Below are positions 1 to 9,663 of a DNA stretch of 64,000 bases, in pieces (the stretch's first letter is position 1; the number at the start of each line of letters is the position of its first letter). This DNA is from Ignavibacteriales bacterium. Its GTDB lineage: Bacteria > Bacteroidota > Ignavibacteria > Ignavibacteriales > Melioribacteraceae. The notes beneath the pieces were generated by a model. That model made no database searches, was not told the DNA's origin, and was given only the letters and a program-made list of their open reading frames with translations. The stretch is taken from positions 62,001-126,000 of the forward strand of contig JAGUYK010000032.1 of NCBI GenBank assembly GCA_020061355.1, given 5' to 3'. Made by a program: the position numbers and the translations under genes.

Positions 1-2
1 TT

Positions 3-107
3 GATATTCCATTACAAAATAATCCTCAAGCTTTTATTCTGATAATGTCATTTGCGTTGATTTCGGTTATCAGCTTTTTAGTTTTTTGGAAATGGAAGAA
101 GTGGTAA
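3..107 (+). CDS. C-terminal end of a membrane protein (5' partial), possibly CorA-like
   Basis: Only the last 34 codons are in the window; they read in frame from base 3 to a TAA at 105-107. The peptide has a short polar part (IPLQNNPQAF), one long hydrophobic segment and a basic tail (FWKWKKW). This layout resembles the last transmembrane helix of CorA-type divalent cation channels, where a periplasmic loop precedes TM2 and a short positively charged C-terminus follows. The diagnostic GMN motif would lie outside the window, so the family is a guess. That it is the end of a membrane protein gene is fairly likely. Confidence 0.45.
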   Translation, partial: DIPLQNNPQAFILIMSFALISVISFLVFWKWKKW

Positions 108-383
108 AATTTCTCAATTGAATTGGTAGTCAACTTTTGAAGATACACTCCTTATTAAGTCTTTATTAAATGGTCTTTAAATCTTCTGCTCATCAGGAGT
201 TTCTTGCCGTTCTTCAAAATGACTATATAATCAAATTAGTTTTGAACCATTCCAACCAAGACCTCGTTATCCTTCATAAAACAAGACTTAATAGAAATAG
301 GTTATTATAATTCTTAAATTTGCTTCTGCTTTTTGTCAATTTCGTAAATATTTGAATGGCTAAAGAATTACAAAGGATAAAAA

Positions 384-3068
384 ATGAATGACAATAATAA
401 GAACCATTTTTCGGAAATAGATGAATTAGAGTTAAGAGAATGGTTAGAATCCCTTGAGTATGTTCTGCAATCGGGCGGACCGGAAAAAGTTAAAGAACTT
501 TTACACAACTTAAGTGTTTATTCGCATGAAGCCGGTGTTGAGCTTCCGTTTACAGCAAACACCCCATATATAAATTCCATACCTAAAAATTTGCAGCCCC
601 CATTTCCAGGCGGAAGGGAAATCGAGCGCCGTATTAAAAGTTTAATCCGCTGGAATGCTATGGCAATGGTTGTTCGTGCTAATAAAGAGGAATCGGGTAT
701 CGGCGGTCATATTTCTACTTATGCATCAGCAGCAACATTGTACGAGATTGGTTTCAACCATTTCTTCAGAGGTAAAGACGGTAATCAACCGGGTGATATA
801 ATTTATTTTCAGGGACATGCCGCCCCGGGATTTTATGCACGGGCATTTCTAGAAGGAAGAATTTCAAAAGAGCAGTTAGAAAATTTCAGAAGGGAATTAA
901 AACCGGGCGGCGGACTTTCATCATACCCTCATCCATGGCTGATGCCAGACTTCTGGGAATTTCCAACTGTATCAATGGGACTTGGTCCTATCCAGGCAAT
1001 TTATCAGGCAAGATTTTTAAGGTATCTTGAAGACCGGGGATTAAAGCAGCCGAGTGATCAAAAAGTTTGGGCATTCCTTGGTGACGGAGAAACTGATGAA
1101 CCGGAGGCACTCGGTGCAATCTCTCTTGCAGCACGTGAAAAACTGGATAACCTGATATTTGTTATCAACTGTAATCTGCAGAGGCTTGATGGACCTGTTC
1201 GTGGAAACGCAAAAATAATTCAGGAACTTGAAGCTAATTTCCGTGGTGCTGGATGGAATGTTATTAAAGTTATATGGGGAAGTGATTGGGATCCGCTAAT
1301 AGAAGAAGATAAAACCGGGCTGCTGATAAAGAGGATGAATGAAATTATTGACGGTGAATCACAGAATTATATTGTACGCGGCGGAAAATATATCCGCGAG
1401 CATTTCTTTTCTAAGTATCCTGAACTTCTGAAACTTGTTGAAAAATATTCCGATGAGACTCTTGAGAAAATGAAACGCGGCGGACACGATCCGGAAAAAG
1501 TTTATGCCGCCTTCAAAGCTGCTGTTGAACATAAAGATGCTCCAACTGTTATTCTTGCCAAAACTGTTAAAGGTTATGGATTAGGCGAAGCAGGAGAAGG
1601 AAAAAATATTACACATCAGCAGAAAAAATTAAATGAAGATGAATTAAAAGAATTCAGAACACGTTTCGGAATTCCGATTAGTGATGAAGATGTTATTAAA
1701 GCTCCGTTCTACCGTCCGGCAGAAGATAGCCCGGAGATTACTTATTTAAAAGAGAGAAGAAAAGTCCTTGGCGGTTATATTCCTAAAAGAGTTGTTAAAT
1801 CATCACCGATCAAAACTCCATCGGAGGAATTATTTGAGGAGTTTTATCAGGGAACCGAAGGACGTGAAGTATCGACAACCATGGTATTTGTTCGAATACT
1901 TTCAAAACTATTGCGTGATAAAGAACTTGGTCATCTTGTAGTACCAATTGTCCCAGATGAAGCTCGAACATTCGGTATGGAATCGTTGTTCCGTCAGATT
2001 GGTATTTACTCACATGCCGGTCAACTTTACGAACCGGTTGACAGGGATAGTTTACTCTATTATAAAGAAGCGAAAAACGGGCAGATTCTAGAAGAAGGAA
2101 TTACAGAAGCCGGATCGATGTCGTCATTCATTGCTGCCGGAACCGCATATGCAACACACGGGATCAATACAATTCCATTTTTTATTTTTTATTCGATGTT
2201 CGGATTTCAGAGAATCGGAGATCTGGCGTGGGCTGCGGGTGATATGCGCTGTAAAGGATTTTTGCTTGGAGCTACTGCCGGCAGAACCACACTTGCCGGT
2301 GAAGGTTTGCAGCACCAGGATGGAAATAGTTTACTTCTTTCATATACAATTCCGAACCTGATGGTTTATGACCCCGCATTTGCATACGAACTCGCAGTAA
2401 TCATCCGTGATGGAATTTATAGAATGTATGAGAAACAGGAGAATATTTTTTATTACATAACGGTTATGAATGAAAATTATCCTCAACCGGAAATTCCGAA
2501 AGATAAAAGTGTCAAAGAAGGAATATTAAAAGGAATGTATAAGTTCAGAAAAAGTGAGCTTAAGAATGCAAAGGGAAAAGTTCAATTGCTCGGCAGCGGA
2601 ACAATTTTGAATGAAGTAATTAAAGCATCTGAAAAACTTGAAAAGGATTACGGTGTTGCCGCCGATGTGTGGAGCGTAACGAGTTATAAGAAATTGCACC
2701 TCAACGCCCAGGAAACAGAAAGATGGAATATGATGCATCCGGATAAAGAAGCAAAGCTTTCATATGTTGCTGAAATTACAAAAGGTGAAAGCGGTGTTTT
2801 TGTTGCTGCATCAGATTACATTCAGCTATCAAGCGATGCAATTTCAAAATGGCTCCCCGGAACACTTCACTCGCTTGGTACTTATGGATATGGAAGAAGC
2901 GAAGGTAGAGCATCTCTTCGCGATTTCTTTGAAGTGGATGAAAAGCATATTGTTTATGCATCACTTCATTCTTTGATGAAAGAAGGTAAGATCAAACCTG
3001 AAGCAGTTAAAAAAGCACAAAAGGAATTAGGGATAATTCCGGATAAACCAAATCCGGCTAAAGCATAA
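384..3068 (+). CDS. aceE: Pyruvate dehydrogenase E1 component, homodimeric type
   Basis: The 894-residue protein has the length and layout of homodimeric AceE, not the split alpha/beta E1. It decarboxylates pyruvate with thiamine diphosphate and transfers the acetyl group to the lipoyl arms of E2. The thiamine-binding motif is visible as GDGETDEPEALGA, followed about 25 residues later by the NCNLQRLDGPVRGN stretch, and the N-terminal region contains the family segment ESGIGGHIST. The ATG follows AAAGGATAAAAA, an acceptable ribosome binding site. The E2 gene lies about 100 bases downstream on the same strand and the E3 gene at 7025, so the whole complex is encoded locally. No missing residues or frameshifts were noticed. 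Confidence 0.96.
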   Translation: MNDNNKNHFSEIDELELREWLESLEYVLQSGGPEKVKELLHNLSVYSHEAGVELPFTANTPYINSIPKNLQPPFPGGREIERRIKSLIRWNAMAMVVRANKEESGIGGHISTYASAATLYEIGFNHFFRGKDGNQPGDIIYFQGHAAPGFYARAFLEGRISKEQLENFRRELKPGGGLSSYPHPWLMPDFWEFPTVSMGLGPIQAIYQARFLRYLEDRGLKQPSDQKVWAFLGDGETDEPEALGAISLAAREKLDNLIFVINCNLQRLDGPVRGNAKIIQELEANFRGAGWNVIKVIWGSDWDPLIEEDKTGLLIKRMNEIIDGESQNYIVRGGKYIREHFFSKYPELLKLVEKYSDETLEKMKRGGHDPEKVYAAFKAAVEHKDAPTVILAKTVKGYGLGEAGEGKNITHQQKKLNEDELKEFRTRFGIPISDEDVIKAPFYRPAEDSPEITYLKERRKVLGGYIPKRVVKSSPIKTPSEELFEEFYQGTEGREVSTTMVFVRILSKLLRDKELGHLVVPIVPDEARTFGMESLFRQIGIYSHAGQLYEPVDRDSLLYYKEAKNGQILEEGITEAGSMSSFIAAGTAYATHGINTIPFFIFYSMFGFQRIGDLAWAAGDMRCKGFLLGATAGRTTLAGEGLQHQDGNSLLLSYTIPNLMVYDPAFAYELAVIIRDGIYRMYEKQENIFYYITVMNENYPQPEIPKDKSVKEGILKGMYKFRKSELKNAKGKVQLLGSGTILNEVIKASEKLEKDYGVAADVWSVTSYKKLHLNAQETERWNMMHPDKEAKLSYVAEITKGESGVFVAASDYIQLSSDAISKWLPGTLHSLGTYGYGRSEGRASLRDFFEVDEKHIVYASLHSLMKEGKIKPEAVKKAQKELGIIPDKPNPAKA

Positions 3069-3081
3069 ATTTAGTATTGTT

Positions 3082-3113
3082 ATTCTGAATCCTGATATTT
3101 CGGGATGAAGAAT
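3082..3113. repeat. Dispersed-type intergenic hairpin between aceE and aceF
   Basis: An imperfect palindrome: ATTCT (3082-3086) pairs with AGAAT (3109-3113), and ATCCTGA pairs with TCGGGAT around a TATT loop with one G-T pair. The text style (TTCTGAATCC ... GGATGAAGAATC) is common in intergenic repeats of Bacteroidota-type genomes. A related arm (GGATTCTTCACTTT, 3134-3147) lies just downstream, inside the apparent 16-codon upstream extension of aceF, which argues against that extension being coding. Confidence 0.55.
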
Positions 3114-3174
3114 CTGTAAATTAAATTTGAAAGGATTCTTCACTTTAATAGAAGAATATCATAGAGGAAATAAG

Positions 3175-4947
3175 ATGATAGTAGATTTTAGATTACCGTT
3201 TCTGGGTGACGGAATTAATTCGGCAGATGTAATAAAGGTTCCGGTAAAATCCGGTGATAAAATAGAAATTGATCAGGTTGTTGTAGAAATTGAAACCGAT
3301 AAAGCCACGGTTGAAGTTCCGTCCGATGTTGCCGGAATTGTAAAAGAGGTTTATGTGAAAGAGGGAAGCAAGGCAAATGCTGGCGAACCATTGATCTCCG
3401 TTGAAGTAGCACAAATACAAACTACAAGCGAGAAGCAAGAAGAAAGAAGTGAGAATGTCGAAGCAGAGAAGTCTATTACTGCAACTGAAACTAAACCTAT
3501 TGAATCAAAAGTTGCTTCAGACAAATCACTAATCACCAATCACCAATCACCGTCAACTGGTATCTACGAATTCAAAATTCCGACACTTGGAGAAAATATA
3601 TCTTCTGCACAAATCATCAAGGTGCTTGTAAAACAGGGTGACAAAATTGAAGTAGATCAGGTAGTTCTGGAAATCGAAACAGATAAAGCTACTGTAGAAG
3701 TACCAAGTGAGGTAAGCGGTGTTATAAAAGAAGTAAAAGTTAAGGATGGAGATAAAGTTCCGGTCGGGTCGGTTGCGTTTATAATTGAGAACCTGTCTGC
3801 CGTTAGGCAAGATTCAGAATCCACCGAAAAGATGGCGGACAAATTGCGAATTGAGAATGTAGAAATAAGTGAATCCGAAATAGTTTCCATACCGACTCAA
3901 GAGAAAAGATCAGTTGAAAGCAATCAGCAATTATCAACTCTCAACCTGCCTGCCGGCAAGCAAGGCTCTCAAATCTCAACTCAAAAAAAACACACGCATA
4001 TGCCTCAAGCAATATTGGTCCCTAAAGATATTTCTAAAGTTGTTGTTCCTGCAGCGCCTTCGGTAAGAAGATTTGCACGAGAGATCGGAATTGATATTAA
4101 CGGAGTTAGAGGAAGCGGACCCGGCGGAAGAATTTCGATTGATGATGTAAAAGCGTTCGCAAAAAATTTGAATCAGCAGATTCAGAAAGGCGGAATTTTA
4201 GGAAGTGGAATTGCAAAAGAGACGCTTCCAGATTTTTCGAAGTGGGGAGAAGTTGATCGTCAACCGATGAGTAACATCCGCCGTAAGACTGCTGAACATT
4301 TAAGCTATGCCTGGGCTACAATTCCTCATGTAACACAATTTGACAAAGCCGACATTACCGAATTAGAAAAACTTCGCAAGCAATTTGGTAAAAAGGTTGA
4401 AGAAGCCGGGGGAAAATTAACCGTTACAGGAATTTTATTGAAAGTAATTGCCTCTGCAATGAAAGTTTTTCCGCAGTTTAACAGCAGTGTTGATATGGAA
4501 AAGAACGAAATTGTTTATAAGAAATATGTCAATATCGCAATTGCAGTTGATACCGATAGAGGGCTTCTTGTTCCGGTAATACGTAATGTTGACAAAAAGA
4601 ACATAACCGATATTTCCGTTGAGTTAAACGGGATCAGCAAGAAAGCACGCGATAAAAAACTTTCCCTTGAAGAGATGCAAGGCGGATGTTTTACAGTTTC
4701 CAATCTTGGTGGTATCGGCGGCACATATTTTACTCCGATTGTAAACTCGCCGGAAGTTGCAATACTTGGTGTATCCAAATCAGCTTATGAACCGGTTTAT
4801 ATTGAAGGTGAATTCAAACCTCGATTAATGATGCCCCTTTCACTTTCATACGACCATAGAATAATTGACGGCGCTGATGCAATCAGATTTTTACGGTGGG
4901 TTGTCAGTGCTCTTGAAAACCCATTCCTCCTAAGTTTGGAAGGTTAG
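3175..4947 (+). CDS. aceF: Dihydrolipoamide acetyltransferase (pyruvate dehydrogenase E2), two lipoyl domains
   Basis: The 590-residue protein is the acetyl-transferring core of pyruvate dehydrogenase. Two lipoyl domains each carry ETDKATVEVPS, with the lipoylated lysines at about residues 43 and 171. A peripheral subunit-binding domain follows (about 293-330, SVRRFAREIGIDI, GSGPGGRI), then the catalytic domain with the active-site motif DHRIIDG at about 560-566. I start at 3175 because GAGGAAATAAG precedes that ATG and the first lipoyl domain begins at once; the in-frame extension to 3127 lies in a repeat. The linkers are odd: they contain tandem 7-mers and pieces of intergenic repeats read in frame (see findings). 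Confidence 0.95.
   Translation: MIVDFRLPFLGDGINSADVIKVPVKSGDKIEIDQVVVEIETDKATVEVPSDVAGIVKEVYVKEGSKANAGEPLISVEVAQIQTTSEKQEERSENVEAEKSITATETKPIESKVASDKSLITNHQSPSTGIYEFKIPTLGENISSAQIIKVLVKQGDKIEVDQVVLEIETDKATVEVPSEVSGVIKEVKVKDGDKVPVGSVAFIIENLSAVRQDSESTEKMADKLRIENVEISESEIVSIPTQEKRSVESNQQLSTLNLPAGKQGSQISTQKKHTHMPQAILVPKDISKVVVPAAPSVRRFAREIGIDINGVRGSGPGGRISIDDVKAFAKNLNQQIQKGGILGSGIAKETLPDFSKWGEVDRQPMSNIRRKTAEHLSYAWATIPHVTQFDKADITELEKLRKQFGKKVEEAGGKLTVTGILLKVIASAMKVFPQFNSSVDMEKNEIVYKKYVNIAIAVDTDRGLLVPVIRNVDKKNITDISVELNGISKKARDKKLSLEEMQGGCFTVSNLGGIGGTYFTPIVNSPEVAILGVSKSAYEPVYIEGEFKPRLMMPLSLSYDHRIIDGADAIRFLRWVVSALENPFLLSLEG
3842..3965. repeat. Intergenic-type repeat arms embedded in the aceF linker
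   Basis: Bases 3842-3857 are the exact reverse complement of 9700-9715. Bases 3927-3945 match 9710-9728 with one mismatch. Bases 3849-3864 match the left arm of the 9662 repeat directly. A near-perfect palindrome, CCTGCCTGCC/GGCAAGCAAGG, occupies 3945-3965. The same family forms the intergenic inverted repeat between two convergent genes at 9662-9728. Here it is translated as part of the E2 inter-domain linker. Confidence 0.7.
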
Positions 4948-4986
4948 TCGTAGAGGTGTAATTGAACGTCTTGAGAAAATATTAAT

Positions 4987-5973
4987 TTATTTCGCCCCAG
5001 ACTTTTTTAACAAATTTATCATCTCTTCGTTGTTATTTTTTTTAGCATCCCCCAGAGCTGTTACGCCATATTTACTCTTTATGTTAATATTAGCGCCTAA
5101 TTCAATTAACATTTTAACATGTTCCATTTTGTTATAAAACGCCGCTCTTATTAAGGCAGTATTTCCATCGTTGTCCTTTGCATTTATATCCGCTCCTTTT
5201 TCTTTAAGATATTTAATTATTTCCGGGGCCATGTTGTGAACTGTTGAATGAATTGGGCTGGCACCATCAGTTTTCTTTATTTTAACATTTGCACCATTTT
5301 CACATAACAATTTAACAATATCGAAATATCCGGACTGAACTGCATAAAACAATGGCGCTTCTCCGCCTAATTTCTTTTCCCTTTGTGTATTAACATCTAC
5401 TCCATGTGCTAAAAGGATTTTACAACCTTCCAGATTATTAGTCATTGCTGTTAACATTAGTGGTGTCATGGAATCGGAATTTCTATCATTTGCATTTGCC
5501 CCGTTCTCTAAAAGGATTTTAAGAATTTCATTTCGATGAATTGAGCTAACTGCGTAAAAGATTGCAGGTGTATGATATTGATGACGATAATTAACATCAA
5601 CACCGTTTTCAATTAGTGCTTTTACAAAACCAATATTTCCGCTTGTGATACTAATAGCAAGTGCTGTTCCTCCCACAATTGCCATCGCGTTCATATCAGC
5701 ACCATGTTTTAATAGTAGTTTCAAAATGCTAAGAGATGTGCTCCATGAAGAATTAACTTTCGCACAATGAATTAATGCTGTTTCACGGTTATACGTAGAG
5801 TTTGCATTAACTCCGTTATTAAGCATAGATTCAACTTTTTTGACGTCACCTTTTAACACGGCATTTATAAATTCTGCGTTGTCCTGTGCCTTTAACCCAA
5901 TAAATAGGAACGATAGAATAATAAGTGTTAATCCTAATTTGTTCTTAATGGTAGTAATGATTCCTGATTTCAT
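4987..5973 (-). CDS. Exported ankyrin-repeat protein
   Basis: A 328-residue protein with an N-terminal hydrophobic stretch (LGLTLIILSFLFIGLKA, about residues 13-29) that looks like a signal peptide, followed by about eight ankyrin repeats to the C-terminus (units such as DNDGNTALIRAAFYNK, GVTALGDAKKNN). Ankyrin repeats are protein-binding scaffolds; the partner cannot be told from sequence. It converges on aceF, with 39 bases between the two stops. The ATG is preceded by AGGGAAAAA. There is no enzymatic domain. The family call is firm, the biological role unknown. Confidence 0.85.
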   Translation of the reverse strand: MKSGIITTIKNKLGLTLIILSFLFIGLKAQDNAEFINAVLKGDVKKVESMLNNGVNANSTYNRETALIHCAKVNSSWSTSLSILKLLLKHGADMNAMAIVGGTALAISITSGNIGFVKALIENGVDVNYRHQYHTPAIFYAVSSIHRNEILKILLENGANANDRNSDSMTPLMLTAMTNNLEGCKILLAHGVDVNTQREKKLGGEAPLFYAVQSGYFDIVKLLCENGANVKIKKTDGASPIHSTVHNMAPEIIKYLKEKGADINAKDNDGNTALIRAAFYNKMEHVKMLIELGANINIKSKYGVTALGDAKKNNNEEMINLLKKSGAK

Positions 5974-6170
5974 TTTTTCCCTCGCTATATCCTATTGTTG
6001 ATTCAACATAACCAAGAAAATGTTTTCTGTCAAGTGAATGTGAAACTCGTTTTCGTATTTAAATTAGTTGGTCTTTAATGATTAAATAATAACCGCCCTT
6101 TAAAATCATTTCTTGACTGATACTTTTATTATTCGTTTTTTGTATATGAGTTTACTGAAAGGTATTAGGT

Positions 6171-6878
6171 TTGAAAAGGTACCTCAACAAATCACCCGAT
6201 GAAGTAATTAAAATTGTTACAACAGAGATAATTCTTCGCGCAATTAAACTTGGAAGTAAAAAGAAACGGCAGATTCTGATCAGCAAAACTTCAGGTGGTA
6301 AGGGAACAGATGTAAATTTACTGAATCCGAATACTGAGGAAGGAAGAGCAAATCTTGAAAAGTTTTTCACACCAATTAGAAGAGTTTATACTTTCACGGG
6401 ACTCGGATCAATTGAAGAACCGAACTCGATTAATTGGCGTGTTTTAAATCTTCCTTTCGGTCGAAGAGCCTTACTAACACTTCAAATAGCAATTTCATTT
6501 TTCCTTAAAGGAACTCGCTTCAAGAATCGATTTTACAGGTCGATGGGATTTCATATTGGTAAAGGTACGGAGATCATGCAAATGACATGGCTCGATCACT
6601 TCCGTCCAGAGCTGATCTTTATCGGTGATAATTCCTTATTAGGCGCATTCACCCGATTGACTGTTCATGCTTATGAAGGATCTGGAAAATTCCGCTTCGG
6701 AATAATTGAAATCGGCAGCAACTGTAAACTTGGTGCAGGAACAGGGATGGGTCCAATCAAACTTGAAGACAATGTCAGAACTCTACCGGGGGCAACTCTT
6801 TCTCCGTACTTCTCAATTATAAAGAATGGTTCCGTTGTAGGATGGACCCCGCCAAATGTAAAAGAAGCAAAACCTTAA
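6171..6878 (+). CDS. Left-handed beta-helix (hexapeptide) acyltransferase-like protein
   Basis: The 235-residue product has hexapeptide-like turns in its C-terminal half (IGKGTEI, IGDNSLLGAF, IGSNCKLGAGTGMGPI, LEDNVRTLPGATL), typical of left-handed beta-helix acyltransferases or related sugar-modifying proteins. The N-terminal 100 residues are basic and match nothing I recognise. The start is a TTG after GAAAGGTATTAGG; no better ATG lies at the domain edge. It stands alone between the ankyrin gene and lpdA. The substrate cannot be predicted, and a non-enzymatic beta-helix is also possible. Confidence 0.65.
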   Translation: MKRYLNKSPDEVIKIVTTEIILRAIKLGSKKKRQILISKTSGGKGTDVNLLNPNTEEGRANLEKFFTPIRRVYTFTGLGSIEEPNSINWRVLNLPFGRRALLTLQIAISFFLKGTRFKNRFYRSMGFHIGKGTEIMQMTWLDHFRPELIFIGDNSLLGAFTRLTVHAYEGSGKFRFGIIEIGSNCKLGAGTGMGPIKLEDNVRTLPGATLSPYFSIIKNGSVVGWTPPNVKEAKP

Positions 6879-6982
6879 AAACAAATTTTTTCATACTGAA
6901 CTTAGTTTTTCTTCATAAACTGGATCAAAGCCTGCGCAAATCCATCTAACAACTGATACAAAAAACTCTCTCTACTTTTTAC

Positions 6983-6990
6983 TATTTTTG
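6983..6990 (+). promoter_or_regulatory. Candidate Bacteroidota-type -7 element for lpdA
   Basis: TATTTTTG fits the TAnnTTTG consensus and lies 34 bases before the lpdA ATG. No clear TTTG -33 element stands at the right distance, so this is a weak call. Confidence 0.35.
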
Positions 6991-7024
6991 AATCACTTAT
7001 ATTAAGAATTATCGGAAAGATATT

Positions 7025-8443
7025 ATGTCAGTAAAAACACAATTAGCAGTAATTGGCGGCGGACCCGGCGGATATGCAGCGGCATTTCTTGCCGCAGATT
7101 TGGGAATGAACGTAACATTAATAGATCTTGAAAAAAATCCCGGCGGTGTTTGTCTTTACCGAGGATGTATTCCATCGAAAGCTTTGCTTCATGTTGCTAA
7201 ACTTATTCATGAAGCCGAAGAAGCAAAGAAATGGGGAGTCGAATTCGGTGAACCGAAAATTGATATCAATAAGCTCCGCGATTTTAAAAACGGGATTGTA
7301 AATAAACTAACCGGCGGATTAGGTCAGCTTTGCAAACAGCGGAAAGTAAATTATATAAATGGACGTGCCGCCTTCGTAAATTCAACTACTCTTTCAATTA
7401 CAAAAGTTGAGGGAACAACTGAAGAAATTGTTTATGAAAAGGCGATCCTGGCAACAGGATCTGTTCCTGCAATGATCCCAAATTTTCCAACAGATTCACC
7501 CCGGGTGATGGATTCAACTTCAGCTCTCGATATTAATGATGTTCCGGAAAAATTGTTGGTAATCGGCGGCGGATATATAGGATTGGAGCTGAGTACTGTA
7601 TATGCTTCACTTGGAAGCAAAGTTACTGTTGTTGAAATGCTCCCCGGACTTTTACCAGGTGCCGATCGTGATCTGGTTGCAGTGCTTGAGCGGAGATTGA
7701 AAACAATTCTTTACAAAGTTTTTACCGAAACAAAAGTGGTCGAATTAAAAGATACCGGCAAATCAATTGTTGTTAATCTTGAAGGGAAAAATGTTACCGA
7801 AACCGAACAAACTTTTGATAAAGTTCTTGTATCGATCGGTAGAAAACCCGTTACTGCCGGATTGGGATTGGAAAACACGAAAGTTCAGATTAATCAAAAG
7901 GGATTTGTAGTTGTTGATAACCAACTGAAAACAAATGATCCTAACATCTATGCTATTGGTGATATAGTCGGCGGTGCAATGCTTGCACACAAAGCTTCGG
8001 CTGAAGGTAAAGTTGCCGTTGAAGCGATCCTTGGTCATAAAGTTGTTTTCGAACCGAATGCGATTCCGGCTGTAGTCTTTACAGATCCAGAAATTGCGTG
8101 GGCGGGTTTAACAGAAACAGAAGCGCGTGAGAGAGGAATTAAAGTTGAAGTTGCCAAATTCCCATGGGCGGCAAGCGGACGGGCAACAACATTAGACAGA
8201 AATGACGGCATGACAAAGCTTATCATTGAACCCGAAACTGAACGGATACTTGGTGTAGCAATAGTTGGTGTTAATGCCGGTGACATGATTGCCGAAGGAA
8301 CGCTCGCAATTGAAATGGGTGCAGTCGTAAAAGACCTTGAACTTACGATTCATCCGCATCCCACATTGTCGGAAACTATGATGTTTGCGGCGGAGTTATT
8401 TTACGGTCATGCTACCGACATGTACAGACCGAAAAGGAAATAA
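7025..8443 (+). CDS. lpdA: Dihydrolipoyl dehydrogenase (E3)
   Basis: A 472-residue FAD/NAD disulfide oxidoreductase that reoxidises the dihydrolipoyl arms of E2. The N-terminal FAD-binding motif GGGPGGYAAAF comes first, then the redox disulfide in CLYRGCIPSKALL, a second Rossmann motif GGGYIGLEL at about 180, an FAD-contacting YAIGDIVGG, and the C-terminal HPHPTLSE with the catalytic histidine. The usual CLNVGC is CLYRGC here, which keeps both cysteines. The ATG follows CGGAAAGATATT. It probably serves the AceEF complex encoded upstream, although it is separated by two genes and likely transcribed alone. Confidence 0.96.
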   Translation: MSVKTQLAVIGGGPGGYAAAFLAADLGMNVTLIDLEKNPGGVCLYRGCIPSKALLHVAKLIHEAEEAKKWGVEFGEPKIDINKLRDFKNGIVNKLTGGLGQLCKQRKVNYINGRAAFVNSTTLSITKVEGTTEEIVYEKAILATGSVPAMIPNFPTDSPRVMDSTSALDINDVPEKLLVIGGGYIGLELSTVYASLGSKVTVVEMLPGLLPGADRDLVAVLERRLKTILYKVFTETKVVELKDTGKSIVVNLEGKNVTETEQTFDKVLVSIGRKPVTAGLGLENTKVQINQKGFVVVDNQLKTNDPNIYAIGDIVGGAMLAHKASAEGKVAVEAILGHKVVFEPNAIPAVVFTDPEIAWAGLTETEARERGIKVEVAKFPWAASGRATTLDRNDGMTKLIIEPETERILGVAIVGVNAGDMIAEGTLAIEMGAVVKDLELTIHPHPTLSETMMFAAELFYGHATDMYRPKRK

Positions 8444-8514
8444 ACAAACTTTAATTCCACGATTAACAATAAGATTTGGAACTAAAATTGACCATCTGAT
8501 AGTTAAACGAAATA

Positions 8515-9663
8515 ATGAAAACAAAACTGATATATATATTAATATTTATACCTTTACTTCAAATCTTTGCTCAGAACTACGATTGGATAAAGCATGATTC
8601 TCTTGTTAAAGCAGGTATCAATCAAATCTATGGAATTGAATTAGATAAAGCGGACCGCACCTTTGATAAAATTGATAAAGAATACCCGACTCATCCTTCC
8701 GGTAAATTTTTTAAGGCAATGACAACATGGTGGAGGATTCTTCTTGATCTTGATGATGAGAGCATGGACGATAAATTTTATGATCAGCTTGAAGAATGTA
8801 TTGATATGTGCGATGACATTTTAGACAAGAACGAAAAAAATGTTGATGCACTGTTTTTCAAAGGGGGGTCATTCGGATTCAGAGGTCAGCTCCTTGCGAT
8901 ACGTGAGAGCTGGTTCAAAGCCGCGCTCGACGGAAAAGAGGGATTGAATATGGTATTCAAATCTTATGAGGCTAATCCTAAAAATATTGATGTACAACTT
9001 GGTTTCGGAATCTATCATTACTATGCAGACATGATTCCAAAGCGTTACCCGGTTGTTAAGCCATTCATGATTTTTTTCCCAAAGGGTGATAAGGATAGAG
9101 GTCTAAAAGAACTTGAATATGTTGCATTGAACGGGAGATATACTCTGATCGAATCCCGTCATTTCTTACAGAAACTTAATTTCCAGTTTGAAGAGAATAT
9201 GGAAGAATCCCGAAGATGGGGGAGGGCACTTCTAAGAGATTTTCCTGACAATCCGAACTTCCAGAAATATTTTGGTTTGACTTATGTAAAAGAGAATAAT
9301 TATTTCGAAGCGGTAAAAATCTTCCGCGATATTTTCAACAAATCAGAAAGAGGATTGCCGGGTTATAATAAGCGATATAAGCGGGAAGCATCTTATTACA
9401 TTGGTCAGGAGTTTAAAAACCGCGATGTTGCTGATTCAGCCGCACATTATTTTGAGATATCGGAAAAATTATCGCGTGATCTCGACAAAGGAAACGAATC
9501 CGGATTTCTTATCAACACAGTTTTGTATTTAGGTCAACTATATGATATGCTTGGTCAGCGTGATAAAGCAATTAAATATTATAACGAAGTTTTGAAACTG
9601 AAAGAAAGAAACAATTCGCATTCACTTGCCAAACAGTATTTGAAAACACCGTATAAAAGATAA
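8515..9663 (+). CDS. Exported TPR-repeat protein
   Basis: A 382-residue protein with a signal peptide (LIYILIFIPLLQIFAQ) and tetratricopeptide-like helices, clearest at the end (LYDMLGQRDKAIKYYNEVLKL) and near 240-275. Proteins of this type commonly act as periplasmic or cell-surface scaffolds. The ATG is 71 bases after lpdA, without a strong ribosome binding site. The function is not identifiable from sequence. The gene ends at the inverted repeat that separates it from the convergent PorQ-like gene. Confidence 0.7.
   Translation: MKTKLIYILIFIPLLQIFAQNYDWIKHDSLVKAGINQIYGIELDKADRTFDKIDKEYPTHPSGKFFKAMTTWWRILLDLDDESMDDKFYDQLEECIDMCDDILDKNEKNVDALFFKGGSFGFRGQLLAIRESWFKAALDGKEGLNMVFKSYEANPKNIDVQLGFGIYHYYADMIPKRYPVVKPFMIFFPKGDKDRGLKELEYVALNGRYTLIESRHFLQKLNFQFEENMEESRRWGRALLRDFPDNPNFQKYFGLTYVKENNYFEAVKIFRDIFNKSERGLPGYNKRYKREASYYIGQEFKNRDVADSAAHYFEISEKLSRDLDKGNESGFLINTVLYLGQLYDMLGQRDKAIKYYNEVLKLKERNNSHSLAKQYLKTPYKR

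Noticed and set aside
1810-2976. Several 60-76-codon frames within aceE on both strands
   Set aside because: They are shadows of the aceE frame without ribosome binding sites or protein-like composition.
3127-3174. N-terminal extension of aceF
   Set aside because: It lies in a hairpin-type intergenic repeat and has no good ribosome binding site; the lipoyl domain begins at 3175.
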